From positions 198,501 to 262,500 of the forward strand of contig JACKPA010000006.1 of NCBI GenBank assembly GCA_024233865.1: DNA of 64,000 bases, in the 5' to 3' direction. Of the stretch, positions 1 through 8,627 are shown one piece after another. Source of the stretch: Leptospiraceae bacterium (GTDB lineage Bacteria; Spirochaetota; Leptospiria; Leptospirales; Leptospiraceae). Within the stretch, counting starts at the first letter, position 1. Each line of letters opens with the position of its first letter. Both the position numbers and the translations under genes were made by a program. The notes beneath the pieces were generated by a model. The model was not told the origin of the DNA, made no database searches, and was given only the letters and a program-made list of their open reading frames with translations.

Positions 1-253
1 TCTTAAAAACAACTTCGTGGGCAGGGTTTGGCTTGGCTTTGGCACACACGCCTCTTCGATAGTCATACCATTCCCAAACCAGTTTTGGATCTCTTTGGAA
101 AGCTTCAGGTGTTGCCAATTCTTCCGCTTTGTATTGTTTCCAATATCCGCCAGCACCTCGAAACGTAGGTATACCGCTTTCATGTGAGATTCCAGCACCT
201 GTTAAAACGGCAACTTTTTTGTTTTGTGTAAGGAGTTTTTTTAGTTCTTCCAT
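1..253 (-). CDS. NAD-dependent protein deacylase, Sir2/sirtuin family (5' part only)
   Basis: The reading frame starts at an ATG on the minus strand (bases 251-253) and stays open to the window edge, giving about 84 N-terminal residues. Residues about 17-31 read VLTGAGISHESGIPTFRG, the NAD-binding signature of sirtuins. This is followed by a GGYW..Y.AEELATPEAF segment and W.WYDYRR, as in bacterial CobB-type proteins. Sirtuins remove acyl groups from lysines using NAD in the cytoplasm. The start overlaps the 3' end of the upstream lipoprotein gene by about 13 bases, so the two are probably co-transcribed. The catalytic histidine and zinc cysteines lie outside the window and cannot be checked. 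The family call is strong; the exact substrate is unknown. Confidence 0.88.
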   Translation of the reverse strand, partial: MEELKKLLTQNKKVAVLTGAGISHESGIPTFRGAGGYWKQYKAEELATPEAFQRDPKLVWEWYDYRRGVCAKAKPNPAHEVVFK

Positions 254-588
254 ATCGTTTTATCCTTAGAAGATTTTTTATTAAAAGGGGTTTTAAACTC
301 AAAATTTTTAAACAGATATAAGCAATAAAGCGGATAATCATCAAACGGACATTCCGCTTGAATGATCGATAGTGTACATACCTGTACATCTTTTTGAGCC
401 GGTATCGCTGACCCGGAAGCTATGAATAAGTAATAATTAGGACCTTTTCCACATTCAGCTTGTTTTAGCAGAGAGGCAACCAACAAATCGTTATTGTCTT
501 TGCTTTCAGTAGGCGTTTCTTGGTCTTGGCATTTATAAATAAATAGGTTAATAAGTAGAAGTAAAATCAATAGGTTTCTTTTTATCAT
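241..588 (-). CDS. Small putative lipoprotein, function unknown
   Basis: A 115-residue protein. It begins with two basic residues and a run of leucine/isoleucine, then reaches LFIYKC at about residue 20. That resembles the relaxed lipobox of spirochaetes, so export and lipidation at this cysteine are likely. The mature part is short, with five or more further cysteines that could form disulfides in the periplasm. I recognise no domain. It lies 11 bases downstream of the CPBP protease gene and overlaps the sirtuin start, so it probably belongs to the same transcript. The gene is probably real because of its signal sequence and close packing; no function is proposed. Confidence 0.65.
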   Translation of the reverse strand: MIKRNLLILLLLINLFIYKCQDQETPTESKDNNDLLVASLLKQAECGKGPNYYLFIASGSAIPAQKDVQVCTLSIIQAECPFDDYPLYCLYLFKNFEFKTPFNKKSSKDKTIWKN

Positions 589-599
589 TTTGATTACTC

Positions 600-1781
600 T
601 TACAATTGAAACGTAAAATTGATAGGCATAAAGTACACTTCTTTCTGCGATTTGTCGTAATTGCGATCTGCTTTGTATTGAGCCATCATACTAAGACCAA
701 TAAGAAAGTTATTCCAAAAATGAACCGCAATACCAGGACGAATATCGTAATTATTGCGATAATGCAACCAACCGAAGTATAGTCCTGCAAGCATCCTCCC
801 CACTCGACCTTCTTTAGCATCAGAGTTTGCTTCGTGGGCAAGCATAAACAGAAGGGAAGAGGTTCCAATTCCTGCTGCTGGTCCAAATCTTGAACTTACA
901 CTATGGTTAACATAACCCCTAAAAAAAGCTTCTTCTCCTATAGCCGGAGAGATTCCATCCACAAACGCTTCTAAATACAAAGAACCATCCCTTTTGACGC
1001 TACGTGGAAGTAGTATTGGATTTCCCCATTTGTAAGTTGCTGCTGCAAGGGCTGCAAAAAAAGCAATTGGTATAAAGACTTCTGTTTTTTTCAAGATACT
1101 TGGGTTAAAAGGTGCAAAAGCGAGTTGATTGATGGTTTCGGTTTTTTTTTCCTCTCCGGATCCACCGGCATCTCGGTAAGAGGAATAAACAGAATACATC
1201 ATTATTGATAAGACAGGATTATTTAGCATATCCGCATAAACCGAGCTTCGACTTGTTCGAGAATATTCGCCATACTTAACAAAAGTATTTTCCTCCGCTA
1301 GTTTTCGTTCTTTCCAAAGCCTCAGTTCTCTATCAAAGGTTGTTTCGCTAAAAATCGGATAACCCAAATCTTTATAAAACTTTTGGTCTTGTAAAACGAC
1401 TTTATATGGCATATCATTGTATACCCATCCGTTTTTTTGCAAAGAATATCCAATTACGGCTTCATTTATATCAAATTTTACATCCCTATCATAATAATTT
1501 ATATAATCCGGTTGACTTCTAAAATGATTTTCAGCAGCATTAATGCTTAAAAATGAGATGAGTTGAACAGCACTCGTTCGGTGATTTCCAAGATAAAACT
1601 GTCCTAATCCAGGTATTACCCCCAATAAAGCAGCGAGATGTGGAGATTTTTTGTTTTTTAAATCTTCTTTTGTTTGTTCTGAGTGTTTTTCTTCCTTTAT
1701 AGGAGTGTCTTCCTTGTCTGCTTCTTGGGAAAATAGCAAAGATTGATGTAAAAATATCAATACTAAAATAAAATATTTCAT
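600..1781 (-). CDS. CPBP-family intramembrane metalloprotease (Abi/CAAX-like)
   Basis: A 393-residue protein. A signal-like N-terminus is followed by an acidic/lysine stretch. At about residues 45-70 there is a hydrophobic segment (LLGVIPGLGQFYLGN) of the kind found in TM2/DUF5683-type membrane proteins. The C-terminal third carries the CPBP motifs in order: GEEAFFRGY at about residue 280, FMLAHEA at about 310, and VHFWNNF at about 350. These supply the glutamates and histidines of the membrane active site. Family members cleave or process membrane-bound substrates, and many bacterial ones have no known target. It is the first gene of a small minus-strand run with the lipoprotein and the sirtuin. 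The family assignment is good and the role is open. Confidence 0.85.
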   Translation of the reverse strand: MKYFILVLIFLHQSLLFSQEADKEDTPIKEEKHSEQTKEDLKNKKSPHLAALLGVIPGLGQFYLGNHRTSAVQLISFLSINAAENHFRSQPDYINYYDRDVKFDINEAVIGYSLQKNGWVYNDMPYKVVLQDQKFYKDLGYPIFSETTFDRELRLWKERKLAEENTFVKYGEYSRTSRSSVYADMLNNPVLSIMMYSVYSSYRDAGGSGEEKKTETINQLAFAPFNPSILKKTEVFIPIAFFAALAAATYKWGNPILLPRSVKRDGSLYLEAFVDGISPAIGEEAFFRGYVNHSVSSRFGPAAGIGTSSLLFMLAHEANSDAKEGRVGRMLAGLYFGWLHYRNNYDIRPGIAVHFWNNFLIGLSMMAQYKADRNYDKSQKEVYFMPINFTFQL

Positions 1782-1864
1782 GCAAATTAAAATTATTACC
1801 TTGATTAAGGATATGAATCAATTCTATTTGTTATCTCTAAGGTGTCAAGCAATTTCTATACCAT

Positions 1865-3748
1865 TCACATTCTACTTTTTTTCCATTTCTTTCGAATTAG
1901 AAATATCGAAGAGATAAGACCAACTAAGGTAGGAAATACAAAAATGCCAATTGCCCATACGGTAAGTTTTTGATTTTCGGTTAGTACATCAACCTTTGTA
2001 TCCTCTTTTCGTGGTAGTATTCCTTCCAAAGAGATGTTTTGATTTAGCCAGCTAAAGCCATTCACTGCCAGATAAGGATTGGCATTATAATAAAAATACT
2101 GGTCTGTTACCCAAGATGTTCCTGAAAATAGTATAACTTTTCCATTTTGTAAATTATTTTTCTCTTTAGGTTTTTCAGATTCTTCGGTAGAATTAGTCAG
2201 CAATACTCCTACCGTAAAGTTTTTTCTTGACTCAGAATTATCTAGCTTTCCGTTTTTATTTTCATCCACAAAAGATGAATACCCTGATTCCAGAATATTG
2301 GTAAAATCAAATTGTGTAGTAGTACTACCTTCCAACTTTTTCTCCGAAAAATATCCTGAGTTTGGAAAGTATATCCCAAGGTCCTTTTTGTGAATCAATT
2401 CCGTAATAGGATGCACAGGAAATTTATCTGCCCTAATTAGACCCGGTTTTCCCTCTGTTTGGGAGAGCATCTCATTTTTAAACTCTAAAGCAGCTTTTTC
2501 AAGCAACCAGGAAAAATCTTCTGAGCCATTGGGATCAATCGTTATCAAAACTTTTCCATTTTTATTTTGGATAAAATTCAAAATAGAGGCTCTGGCGTTC
2601 TCCGAAAACGGAATGGTTGGTCCGATAATAGCCAGTATATCAATATCATCCGACAGTTTGTCGGGCCAACCTTCATTTATACCAATTCCTTGAACGCTAT
2701 AATTTAAAAAATTTAAAGCGGCGACAAAATTGGTAATTTGCTCATTGGGAGCGTTTTTAAAACCCAAACCGAATCTTTCACCATTAGAGGAAGTGAACCT
2801 TGCATTTTTTACTTCTGTTGAGACATTTAAAAGAGCTTGGATTAATTTTCTCTCAAAGTCTTCCAAATCTTTTTTTTCTTGCACGACCAGACGCTGCTCG
2901 GCATAAGGTTGTTTGCTCGAAACTACTCCGCTCTTTAGAGTTCTGATGTATATCGAACCGTTAGAAGCTTGTCCAAAGTCTCCTATCAAGTCTGTTTCCA
3001 CATCAGCATTTAAAAATCTAACTTGAATAAGAGGATTTAAGGCTTGAAGTTGCTCTAATGTAATTTGCACTTCGGGACGTATTAGGGATAATGCCAAAGA
3101 ATTGCCTGGACCAGAAGATTCCAAAGGTCTAGGATAAAAAGCCGTTATTTTAATATCTTTTTTGATATTTTTAATAATGTTTTTGGAAATAGGAGAAAAG
3201 GAATAAATTCCCTTGGAACTTAAATCAAAATTATAATTTCTATTAACAGCAACGTAGTTTATACCAACTAGTAGAGGAATGATAATTAAAAAAGAATAAA
3301 AGGAGTTTTGCAAAAGAGTTCTTTTTTCTTTGGAAAGGGCGGTTAAACTATCCATCGATTGTCTAGATATTTCCAAAACAATTGTGAAAACCAAAAATTG
3401 CAAAGATGTAAGAACAATGAGTAGCAATAAAAAATCTCTTAACTTAGGCAAATAGGTTGCTTGCTTAGCAACACCAGCCAAAGCCGGAAAATCCAAATAT
3501 TCCCTTAGTTGGTACATAAGTATGGAAAGAGTTCCGGAAAATGCCGTAACATAACGAATACCCGAAACTTTTTCTTTGTTTTTTTTACTTTCTATAAACC
3601 GATTTATTATATCCAGATGCAAAAACACAAACAAAACAATAAACCATAGGGCTTTAAATTGTTTGTTGATAAACATATCGTTTGTGAGGAAAAACAAAAA
3701 CAAACTAACAAGAGATAAAAACGGTAAATAATTTTTTAAATAAAACAT
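1865..3748 (-). CDS. GldG-type ABC transporter auxiliary protein
   Basis: About 627 residues from the ATG at 3746-3748. That start is chosen because GGAGGGGG lies directly upstream, and the ATG overlaps the permease stop codon by one base (TAATG); the GTG at 3760 is unlikely. There are three or four N-terminal membrane spans, then a large extracytoplasmic domain of the GldG/DUF4350 kind (SKGIYSFSPISKNIIKNI, then IDPNGSEDFSWLL). A single C-terminal span ends in a basic tail (IRKKWKKSR). Such proteins partner with an ABC-2 permease and are linked to gliding or cell-envelope functions in some phyla. The partner permease lies directly upstream, but no ATPase gene is adjacent. Confidence 0.82.
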   Translation of the reverse strand: MFYLKNYLPFLSLVSLFLFFLTNDMFINKQFKALWFIVLFVFLHLDIINRFIESKKNKEKVSGIRYVTAFSGTLSILMYQLREYLDFPALAGVAKQATYLPKLRDFLLLLIVLTSLQFLVFTIVLEISRQSMDSLTALSKEKRTLLQNSFYSFLIIIPLLVGINYVAVNRNYNFDLSSKGIYSFSPISKNIIKNIKKDIKITAFYPRPLESSGPGNSLALSLIRPEVQITLEQLQALNPLIQVRFLNADVETDLIGDFGQASNGSIYIRTLKSGVVSSKQPYAEQRLVVQEKKDLEDFERKLIQALLNVSTEVKNARFTSSNGERFGLGFKNAPNEQITNFVAALNFLNYSVQGIGINEGWPDKLSDDIDILAIIGPTIPFSENARASILNFIQNKNGKVLITIDPNGSEDFSWLLEKAALEFKNEMLSQTEGKPGLIRADKFPVHPITELIHKKDLGIYFPNSGYFSEKKLEGSTTTQFDFTNILESGYSSFVDENKNGKLDNSESRKNFTVGVLLTNSTEESEKPKEKNNLQNGKVILFSGTSWVTDQYFYYNANPYLAVNGFSWLNQNISLEGILPRKEDTKVDVLTENQKLTVWAIGIFVFPTLVGLISSIFLIRKKWKKSRM

Positions 3749-4473
3749 TACCCCCTCCACCTTCTGGATTGCAAAGAACTAATCGTAAAGTATAAAAAAG
3801 CAAAGATTCCGGACAAAAAGAAAACAGTTCCCGACAATGGAATAACTCCTCTGGAAAAGTTTACGAAATGAGAATATATATGTAAATGATAAAGAACAGA
3901 CCTTGTTTTGGCTTGGAACAAATGGGAAAAAAATCCCATAACCCACAAAGTCATAATAATAAGCACCGATATCAATAAAGATATCATCTGATTTTTCCCC
4001 ATGCTGCTTCCAAAAAGACCTATCGAGTAGGTAAAACATCCCAGCAAAAAAACTCCGATTGTGCTAGATATCACAATCGACAAAGGGATTTTCCAGAAAT
4101 AATACAAGGTAAACGGAAAAAAAGCATTTATAACAAAGCTAACAATAAAGCAAATACTCACACCAAACAAGTATTTCCCTAAAACAATATCCGAATCTGT
4201 TATGGGTGATGAAAAAAGCAACTCCATAGTACCTTTGTTTTTTTCTTCCACAATACTTCCCATAGATAGAATCAACATTCCTACTATTATACTGGTCATA
4301 AAAGAAAGGTAAGTTGCACCAACAGTCACTTGGTAGTTTGCCCTATCACTAAAGTTCCAGATCATAATAATCAAGGAATTTAAAAAGGCAGTTCCTCCCA
4401 GTACTAGAGGTGCCATATAACTATTAAAAAATATCTTTAATTCTTTATAAAAAATCCACTTTATATTTTGCAT
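3748..4473 (-). CDS. ABC-2 type permease (GldF-like)
   Basis: About 241 residues with six hydrophobic segments. It opens with MQNIKWIFYKELKIFFNSY, typical of ABC-2 permeases, and contains EEKNKGTMELLFSSPITD, the cytoplasmic loop conserved in NosY/GldF-type permeases. The ATG at 4471-4473 is preferred because GAGGA sits just upstream. The longer frame to 4497 would start inside an intergenic inverted repeat. The gene is followed by the GldG-type partner with a one-base stop/start overlap, so the two products are probably made together. The ATP-binding subunit that would energise them is not in this window. Confidence 0.85.
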   Translation of the reverse strand: MQNIKWIFYKELKIFFNSYMAPLVLGGTAFLNSLIIMIWNFSDRANYQVTVGATYLSFMTSIIVGMLILSMGSIVEEKNKGTMELLFSSPITDSDIVLGKYLFGVSICFIVSFVINAFFPFTLYYFWKIPLSIVISSTIGVFLLGCFTYSIGLFGSSMGKNQMISLLISVLIIMTLWVMGFFSHLFQAKTRSVLYHLHIYSHFVNFSRGVIPLSGTVFFLSGIFAFLYFTISSLQSRRWRG

Positions 4474-4490
4474 ATATCCTCGTATCACAA

Positions 4491-4562
4491 CGGACATTCG
4501 ACTACGCTTGAGGTGTCCGAAAAAAGCGTCTCAACGCTCCCTTAAGCGTAGTCGAAGGGAGC
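4491..4562. repeat. Intergenic inverted repeat, TTCGACTACGCT type (copy 1)
   Basis: This stretch is built from nested inverted repeats. CGGACA (4491-4496) pairs with TGTCCG (4514-4519). TTCGACTACGCTT (4497-4509) pairs with its exact complement at 4544-4556. GCTCCCTT (4536-4543) pairs with AAGGGAGC (4555-4562). Related copies with the same core lie at about 32,071-32,136 and 58,743-58,813. It sits between htpX and the ABC permease gene and may act as a mobile or structural intergenic element, or as a transcript processing signal. Confidence 0.8.
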
Positions 4563-4567
4563 AAATT

Positions 4568-5458
4568 TTAGCTAATTTGTACGTTTCTTAATGCGTTAAT
4601 TCTGTCATCTAACGGCGGATGAGTAGAAAACAGAGCAAGCAAACCACCTTTTTTGATTCCAGCAATTTTAAAAGATGCCAAAGAAGCACCCCTTTCGTCA
4701 GCAGGAGCCTCTATTGTTTTTTTAAGTCTTTCTAGTGCTGCTATCATATTACGTCTTCCCGCTAGTTTGGCTGCCCCGTAATCCGCTTTGAACTCACGCA
4801 TTCTTGAGAAGTAAGCAACAACTATAGAACCTAAAATACTGAATACAATATCCAAAGCTATGGTAACAACTATCCTAACGATAAACTCTAACTTTTCATC
4901 TACCATTTTGCTTACACCATAACTGATGATTCTAGATAAGAACATGGCAAACGAGTTTACAGCTCCTTGTATAAGCGTCATTGTCACCATGTCACCATTA
5001 GCTATATGAGTGATTTCATGAGCAAGAACGCCATCCACTTCTTCTTCACTCATTTGCTGTAATAAGCCCGATGAAACGGCAACAAGAGAACTGGATTTAC
5101 TCGGACCGGTAGCAAAAGCGTTTACTTCGGGAGACTCATAAACACCTACTTCCGGCATTGGGATATTCGCATTTTTGCTTAATCTTGATATCGAATTGTA
5201 GACGTTTAGATACTGTCCGGCATTTTGGGGATTTATAACCTTTACTCCCATAGCCCATTTGGCAATAACTTTGGACAGAGCCAATGAGATAAAAGCTCCG
5301 GTCATACCCCAAAGCAAACAAAACACAAGCAGAGCCTTAATATCAATTCCATAAGGAGTAAGATAATGCCCGACTCCAAAAATACTTGTAACAATTGAAA
5401 TTGTTGTAATGATTAAAATATTGGTTAGTAGGAACAATCCAATTCTTTTAAGCCACAT
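4568..5458 (-). CDS. htpX: HtpX-like membrane zinc metalloprotease (M48B)
   Basis: A 296-residue protein with two N-terminal membrane spans and then the M48 catalytic region. The zinc-binding HEITH motif is at about residue 147, and the third ligand lies in EFKADYGAAKLAG at about 222. Further hydrophobic segments lie between them. Length and layout match HtpX, which degrades misfolded inner-membrane proteins together with FtsH in heat or envelope stress. A strong ribosome site, AGGAGGAAAG, precedes the ATG at 5458. The gene upstream (5504-6355) runs in the same direction with a 45-base gap. Confidence 0.93.
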   Translation of the reverse strand: MWLKRIGLFLLTNILIITTISIVTSIFGVGHYLTPYGIDIKALLVFCLLWGMTGAFISLALSKVIAKWAMGVKVINPQNAGQYLNVYNSISRLSKNANIPMPEVGVYESPEVNAFATGPSKSSSLVAVSSGLLQQMSEEEVDGVLAHEITHIANGDMVTMTLIQGAVNSFAMFLSRIISYGVSKMVDEKLEFIVRIVVTIALDIVFSILGSIVVAYFSRMREFKADYGAAKLAGRRNMIAALERLKKTIEAPADERGASLASFKIAGIKKGGLLALFSTHPPLDDRINALRNVQIS

Positions 5459-5503
5459 AAACTTTCCTCCTAAGAGTTTCTTATAAATAAAATAAAAACC
5501 TAA

Positions 5504-6355
5504 TTAGCCAGACGGATTATTTTTCTGAGTGTAATAATCGTCAATATTTTTATTATCAACGGATGTTATCCATCCCTTTTGTTCAAATAACTCCAGAGAT
5601 ACCTTTAAGGTATCACTAGGTATATTATTACATAACGCAAAGATTTTAGAATACGTTGGAATTTGTCCTGTTTTTTTACCTTCCTCTTCCAATTCTTCTA
5701 CAAAGTTCATAGCCGCTCTCAGTTGAACAAAAAGAACCGTATATTCATCCAAAAATTCCAAAAATTCAATGTCAGACTGATTCATTGCAAGATTAAATGC
5801 ATACTCATAAAGGTTTATATCATGAGTTGCAATTTTCCGAAACTCGGAACCAAAGTCTTTTAACATCCTCAAAACGTTTTCTGATTTGACAGCTCCCGAA
5901 GATGTCATCATCTTGAGGTGAATCAAGTCTATTTTTTCAAACAGGACTTTTGAAAAACGAAAATCCGTTGTACTTTTGATCAAGTATTTGAAAATGATTA
6001 AATATTGGGCTTTACCAAGCTCTGCCCAATAAGAGGACAATAATTCCGGGGGTGGTTTTCTAAGCAAAATTGCTTTGTGATAATTTGTAATCTGACAGGA
6101 AAATAATTCCATTAGAGCTTCTGGAGCAAACATTGGATTTTGAAGAATTTTTTTTACAATTTTTGCATCTATAAACCGAAGGTAATAATCCAACAAATAG
6201 GTAAAGCCAGCATCCTCCTGTATAATAGAAGACAAAACAGCCGGAGGAGTAAGGTCTATGGTTGTTTCAATCTCTTTAAAGCTTGGAATTGGTCTTGTCA
6301 TCAAATCATCTAATTTTTCTACGTAACTGGAGTAAGAGGGCGCTTTTTGATCCAT
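5504..6355 (-). CDS. Conserved protein of unknown function, helical
   Basis: A 283-residue soluble-looking protein, rich in leucine, isoleucine and acidic residues, with no signal peptide or membrane span. I recognise no catalytic motif. The sequence reads as a stack of helices (for example FLDEYTVLFVQLRAAMNFVEELEEEGKK). It begins one base after the permease gene ends and is followed by htpX, so it probably shares their transcript. It has a normal amino-acid composition and no overlap with another credible frame, so it is a real gene. The function is not assignable from sequence alone. Confidence 0.7.
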   Translation of the reverse strand: MDQKAPSYSSYVEKLDDLMTRPIPSFKEIETTIDLTPPAVLSSIIQEDAGFTYLLDYYLRFIDAKIVKKILQNPMFAPEALMELFSCQITNYHKAILLRKPPPELLSSYWAELGKAQYLIIFKYLIKSTTDFRFSKVLFEKIDLIHLKMMTSSGAVKSENVLRMLKDFGSEFRKIATHDINLYEYAFNLAMNQSDIEFLEFLDEYTVLFVQLRAAMNFVEELEEEGKKTGQIPTYSKIFALCNNIPSDTLKVSLELFEQKGWITSVDNKNIDDYYTQKNNPSG

Positions 6356-6356
6356 A

Positions 6357-7913
6357 TCATTTTTTCCTATTGTAAAAAATAAAAGAGAGTAAAAACAAAA
6401 GTGCTAGAATTGCATAAGCAATGGAAAATTCGGTGAAAGCCGGAAAAGTGAAATTATTCAAAACCGCGTTGCCTTTCAAAGAATAAGAATGAATAACACC
6501 TATGGATGCAAAAACTCCAGCGGCTAAAGACCAATAAAATGCCTTTAAAAAATCTTTTTCAATTATAAAAACACAAACGGAAGCCCAAATCATAGACGTT
6601 AATAAAAAACCCTGGGATAAAGAAATAAGTCCGTTCATAGAAAATGGTAATATCATAATACCAGTTTCTTGCATACTCGTCTCTAAGTTACCATTTAAAA
6701 GGCTAAAAACACCTGTGACCAATAAGACTCCCCACCCGGCTAAAGACGGTAAAAGCCCCACAACAGCCGCTGGGGAATGATGGCTGGGAGAAGATTCAAA
6801 AGCCTGGGAACCTATAATAATTCCAATCCAAAGTACAATTGCCATTCCGGCTTCTATGGGTATCAAGGCTTGTAAAACACCCATCAATCCGAATAAGCAT
6901 ACAATGGTCATAAAGGTTCCGTTTAAAACGGAATATCCGCTTCTTGCCCCCAAAGCTTTCCAACCAGGGTGTCCGATGTAAATCGTTGTTGGGAATGGAG
7001 AGCCGACAAAAGAACCAATAATTGTACCAATTCCATTCACTGCTAAAGAATCTCTGGTATTATATTTATCGCCAACAGCTTCTGCTGATTCAATGTTTTG
7101 GAGTGAGCCAATTACATTAAAAATACCCATGGGGATAATAATGGAAGCATACAAACCCAAATTTTCACTACCAAAGATGGAAAAAATTTCCCTAATAGAA
7201 AATACCGGTAGGAAAAATCCAAAATGATCTACTGATTTTGATAAATTAGAAATATCCATCATGGGTTTTCCCCAAAAACCGGATAGCCAAGCAAGTGCCG
7301 TTCCGGCTAAAACAGATACCAATCCACCCGGAATCCGGAAAGGAAAAACAACTTTTCCGAAATATTGCAATAATATAATTCCAAAGGGTAAAAAAGCAAC
7401 CAAAGGATTTTGGAATGTTTTAAGTATAAAATCCATGGAAATAAACGTCATTGCAATACCGGCTAAAGTTGAAAGTAACGCAGCTCTTGGAGTTACTCTT
7501 CTGATTTTTTCTGCTATAAAAGCACCGCCTAATTCTATCAAACCGCTTAAAAAACTGGCCGCCAAGCCAACCTTCCAAGCCATTTGGTAGTCTCCGGTAG
7601 ATTTATAAATGGGAAAAATGATAAAAAAGATAAAAGCAAACAAAGATACGGTATTAACACCATAAGGTAGAGCCGTTACATCTTCCCGGCTTTCCTTTAG
7701 CGAAAGTTTATAAGATTGATAAGAGTAAAAAAGGTTACCAATTAAGAGAGAAATTCCAATCCCAGGTAAAATACTTTTATAAATAAAATGCATCGGAAAG
7801 CCACATAAACCGCTAAGTAAGGCAATTAGTACCAGCAACTGGATTAGGTTGTCAACAAACAAACCAAAAAAACCGTCAATATCACCCGAAACTACCCATT
7901 TGAATTTATTCAT
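6357..7913 (-). CDS. NCS2-type (xanthine/uracil permease-like) membrane transporter
   Basis: A 518-residue polytopic membrane protein with about 12-14 hydrophobic segments. Two features fit the NCS2/SulP fold: TALPYGVNTVSLFAF near residue 80 and GSFVGSPFPTTIYIGHPGWKALGARSGYS at about residues 300-325, followed by further spans. The second stretch matches the region that carries the substrate-binding half-helices in nucleobase permeases. The substrate cannot be fixed from sequence; a purine or pyrimidine base, or another organic anion, is possible. It overlaps the SspB-like gene upstream by 8 bases and abuts the 283-residue gene downstream, so it is part of a compact operon. Confidence 0.75.
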   Translation of the reverse strand: MNKFKWVVSGDIDGFFGLFVDNLIQLLVLIALLSGLCGFPMHFIYKSILPGIGISLLIGNLFYSYQSYKLSLKESREDVTALPYGVNTVSLFAFIFFIIFPIYKSTGDYQMAWKVGLAASFLSGLIELGGAFIAEKIRRVTPRAALLSTLAGIAMTFISMDFILKTFQNPLVAFLPFGIILLQYFGKVVFPFRIPGGLVSVLAGTALAWLSGFWGKPMMDISNLSKSVDHFGFFLPVFSIREIFSIFGSENLGLYASIIIPMGIFNVIGSLQNIESAEAVGDKYNTRDSLAVNGIGTIIGSFVGSPFPTTIYIGHPGWKALGARSGYSVLNGTFMTIVCLFGLMGVLQALIPIEAGMAIVLWIGIIIGSQAFESSPSHHSPAAVVGLLPSLAGWGVLLVTGVFSLLNGNLETSMQETGIMILPFSMNGLISLSQGFLLTSMIWASVCVFIIEKDFLKAFYWSLAAGVFASIGVIHSYSLKGNAVLNNFTFPAFTEFSIAYAILALLFLLSFIFYNRKK

Positions 7914-8358
7914 CTTTATGTCTTTTTGCTCCGAAATCTACTTGAATTACTTTTGAATCCTTTATGTGCTTTTTATTTTCTTGTTCTTCTGTGTAATCTG
8001 AAAAATCTATGTTTTCGGTAAAAACTTTCATTTTAATAACCGAATTTTGGTTCTTATCGTATATACCAAAAATACAGTCCCAAGGTACAATTAGTTTTTC
8101 CCAGGTATATCCGAATTGTAATTCCGCATACAAGTATTCCGGTTGCGAAGATATGCTTTTAACCGCATGAGGACCAAAAACCAAAACAATACCGGATTCG
8201 TTTTCATTCCCCACAAGCCCTCTTTTTCCAATTTCGAGGTTGGGATGCGGAAGAATATGAATATAAAATGTTCCGAATTTTTCCCAAAACAAATCGAATA
8301 TACTTGCTTTGAATTCTCTTAGAGTTTTTATTTCTTCTATTTTTAAATTTTCATCCAT
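7906..8358 (-). CDS. SspB-like ClpXP adaptor candidate
   Basis: A 150-residue protein. After a helical N-terminus it has FYIHILPHPNLEIG, then a glycine-containing strand with IVLVFGPHAVKSIS, then LYAELQFGYTWEKLIVPW and CIFGIYD. This order of strands and the V.W/M..I..IY ending resemble SspB. The tail is polar and acidic and ends in a short hydrophobic stretch near KVIQVDFG. In SspB such a linker plus a hydrophobic C-terminal peptide docks on ClpX. If correct, the protein delivers ssrA-tagged or other substrates to ClpXP. The 3' end overlaps the permease gene by 8 bases. This is a fold-level resemblance, so confidence is moderate. Confidence 0.6.
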   Translation of the reverse strand: MDENLKIEEIKTLREFKASIFDLFWEKFGTFYIHILPHPNLEIGKRGLVGNENESGIVLVFGPHAVKSISSQPEYLYAELQFGYTWEKLIVPWDCIFGIYDKNQNSVIKMKVFTENIDFSDYTEEQENKKHIKDSKVIQVDFGAKRHKDE

Positions 8359-8562
8359 GTAATTACCTTTCGGAGGCTATATCAGAATTAAAGCTTTTTT
8401 CATTTCTATTTTTAATTTTATAACAAATCTTTTAGCAAGCAAAATTATGATTTTTAAATTAGTCAACATTTTATTTGTTCTCTTATATTGGTTTATTGGA
8501 AAATGGATGGAAAGCAGATATGAGTAATGATTTGGGAAAGTTTTTTCTAAAAAAATGAAGAC

Positions 8563-8591
8563 TTGACTTTGTAATAGGGTTGGTCTAATAA
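8563..8591 (+). promoter_or_regulatory. Sigma70-type promoter for the nfeD-SPFH operon
   Basis: TTGACT at 8563-8568 is followed by exactly 17 bases and then TAATAA at 8586-8591. This is close to the consensus -35/-10 pair, about 37 bases before the NfeD start at 8628. The surrounding 250-base gap separates it from the divergent SspB-like gene. Confidence 0.7.
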
Positions 8592-8627
8592 GTCTTATGG
8601 CAAGGGTAATTTTTGAGGTCTTTTTTA

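Noticed and set aside
7261..7590. A plus-strand frame of 109 codons inside the permease gene
   Set aside because: It is antisense to a well-supported membrane protein and has no ribosome site or recognisable product.
8359..8562. A small RNA or riboswitch in the gap between the SspB-like and NfeD genes
   Set aside because: No stable hairpin or known aptamer motif is visible; only a promoter near the right end is supported.
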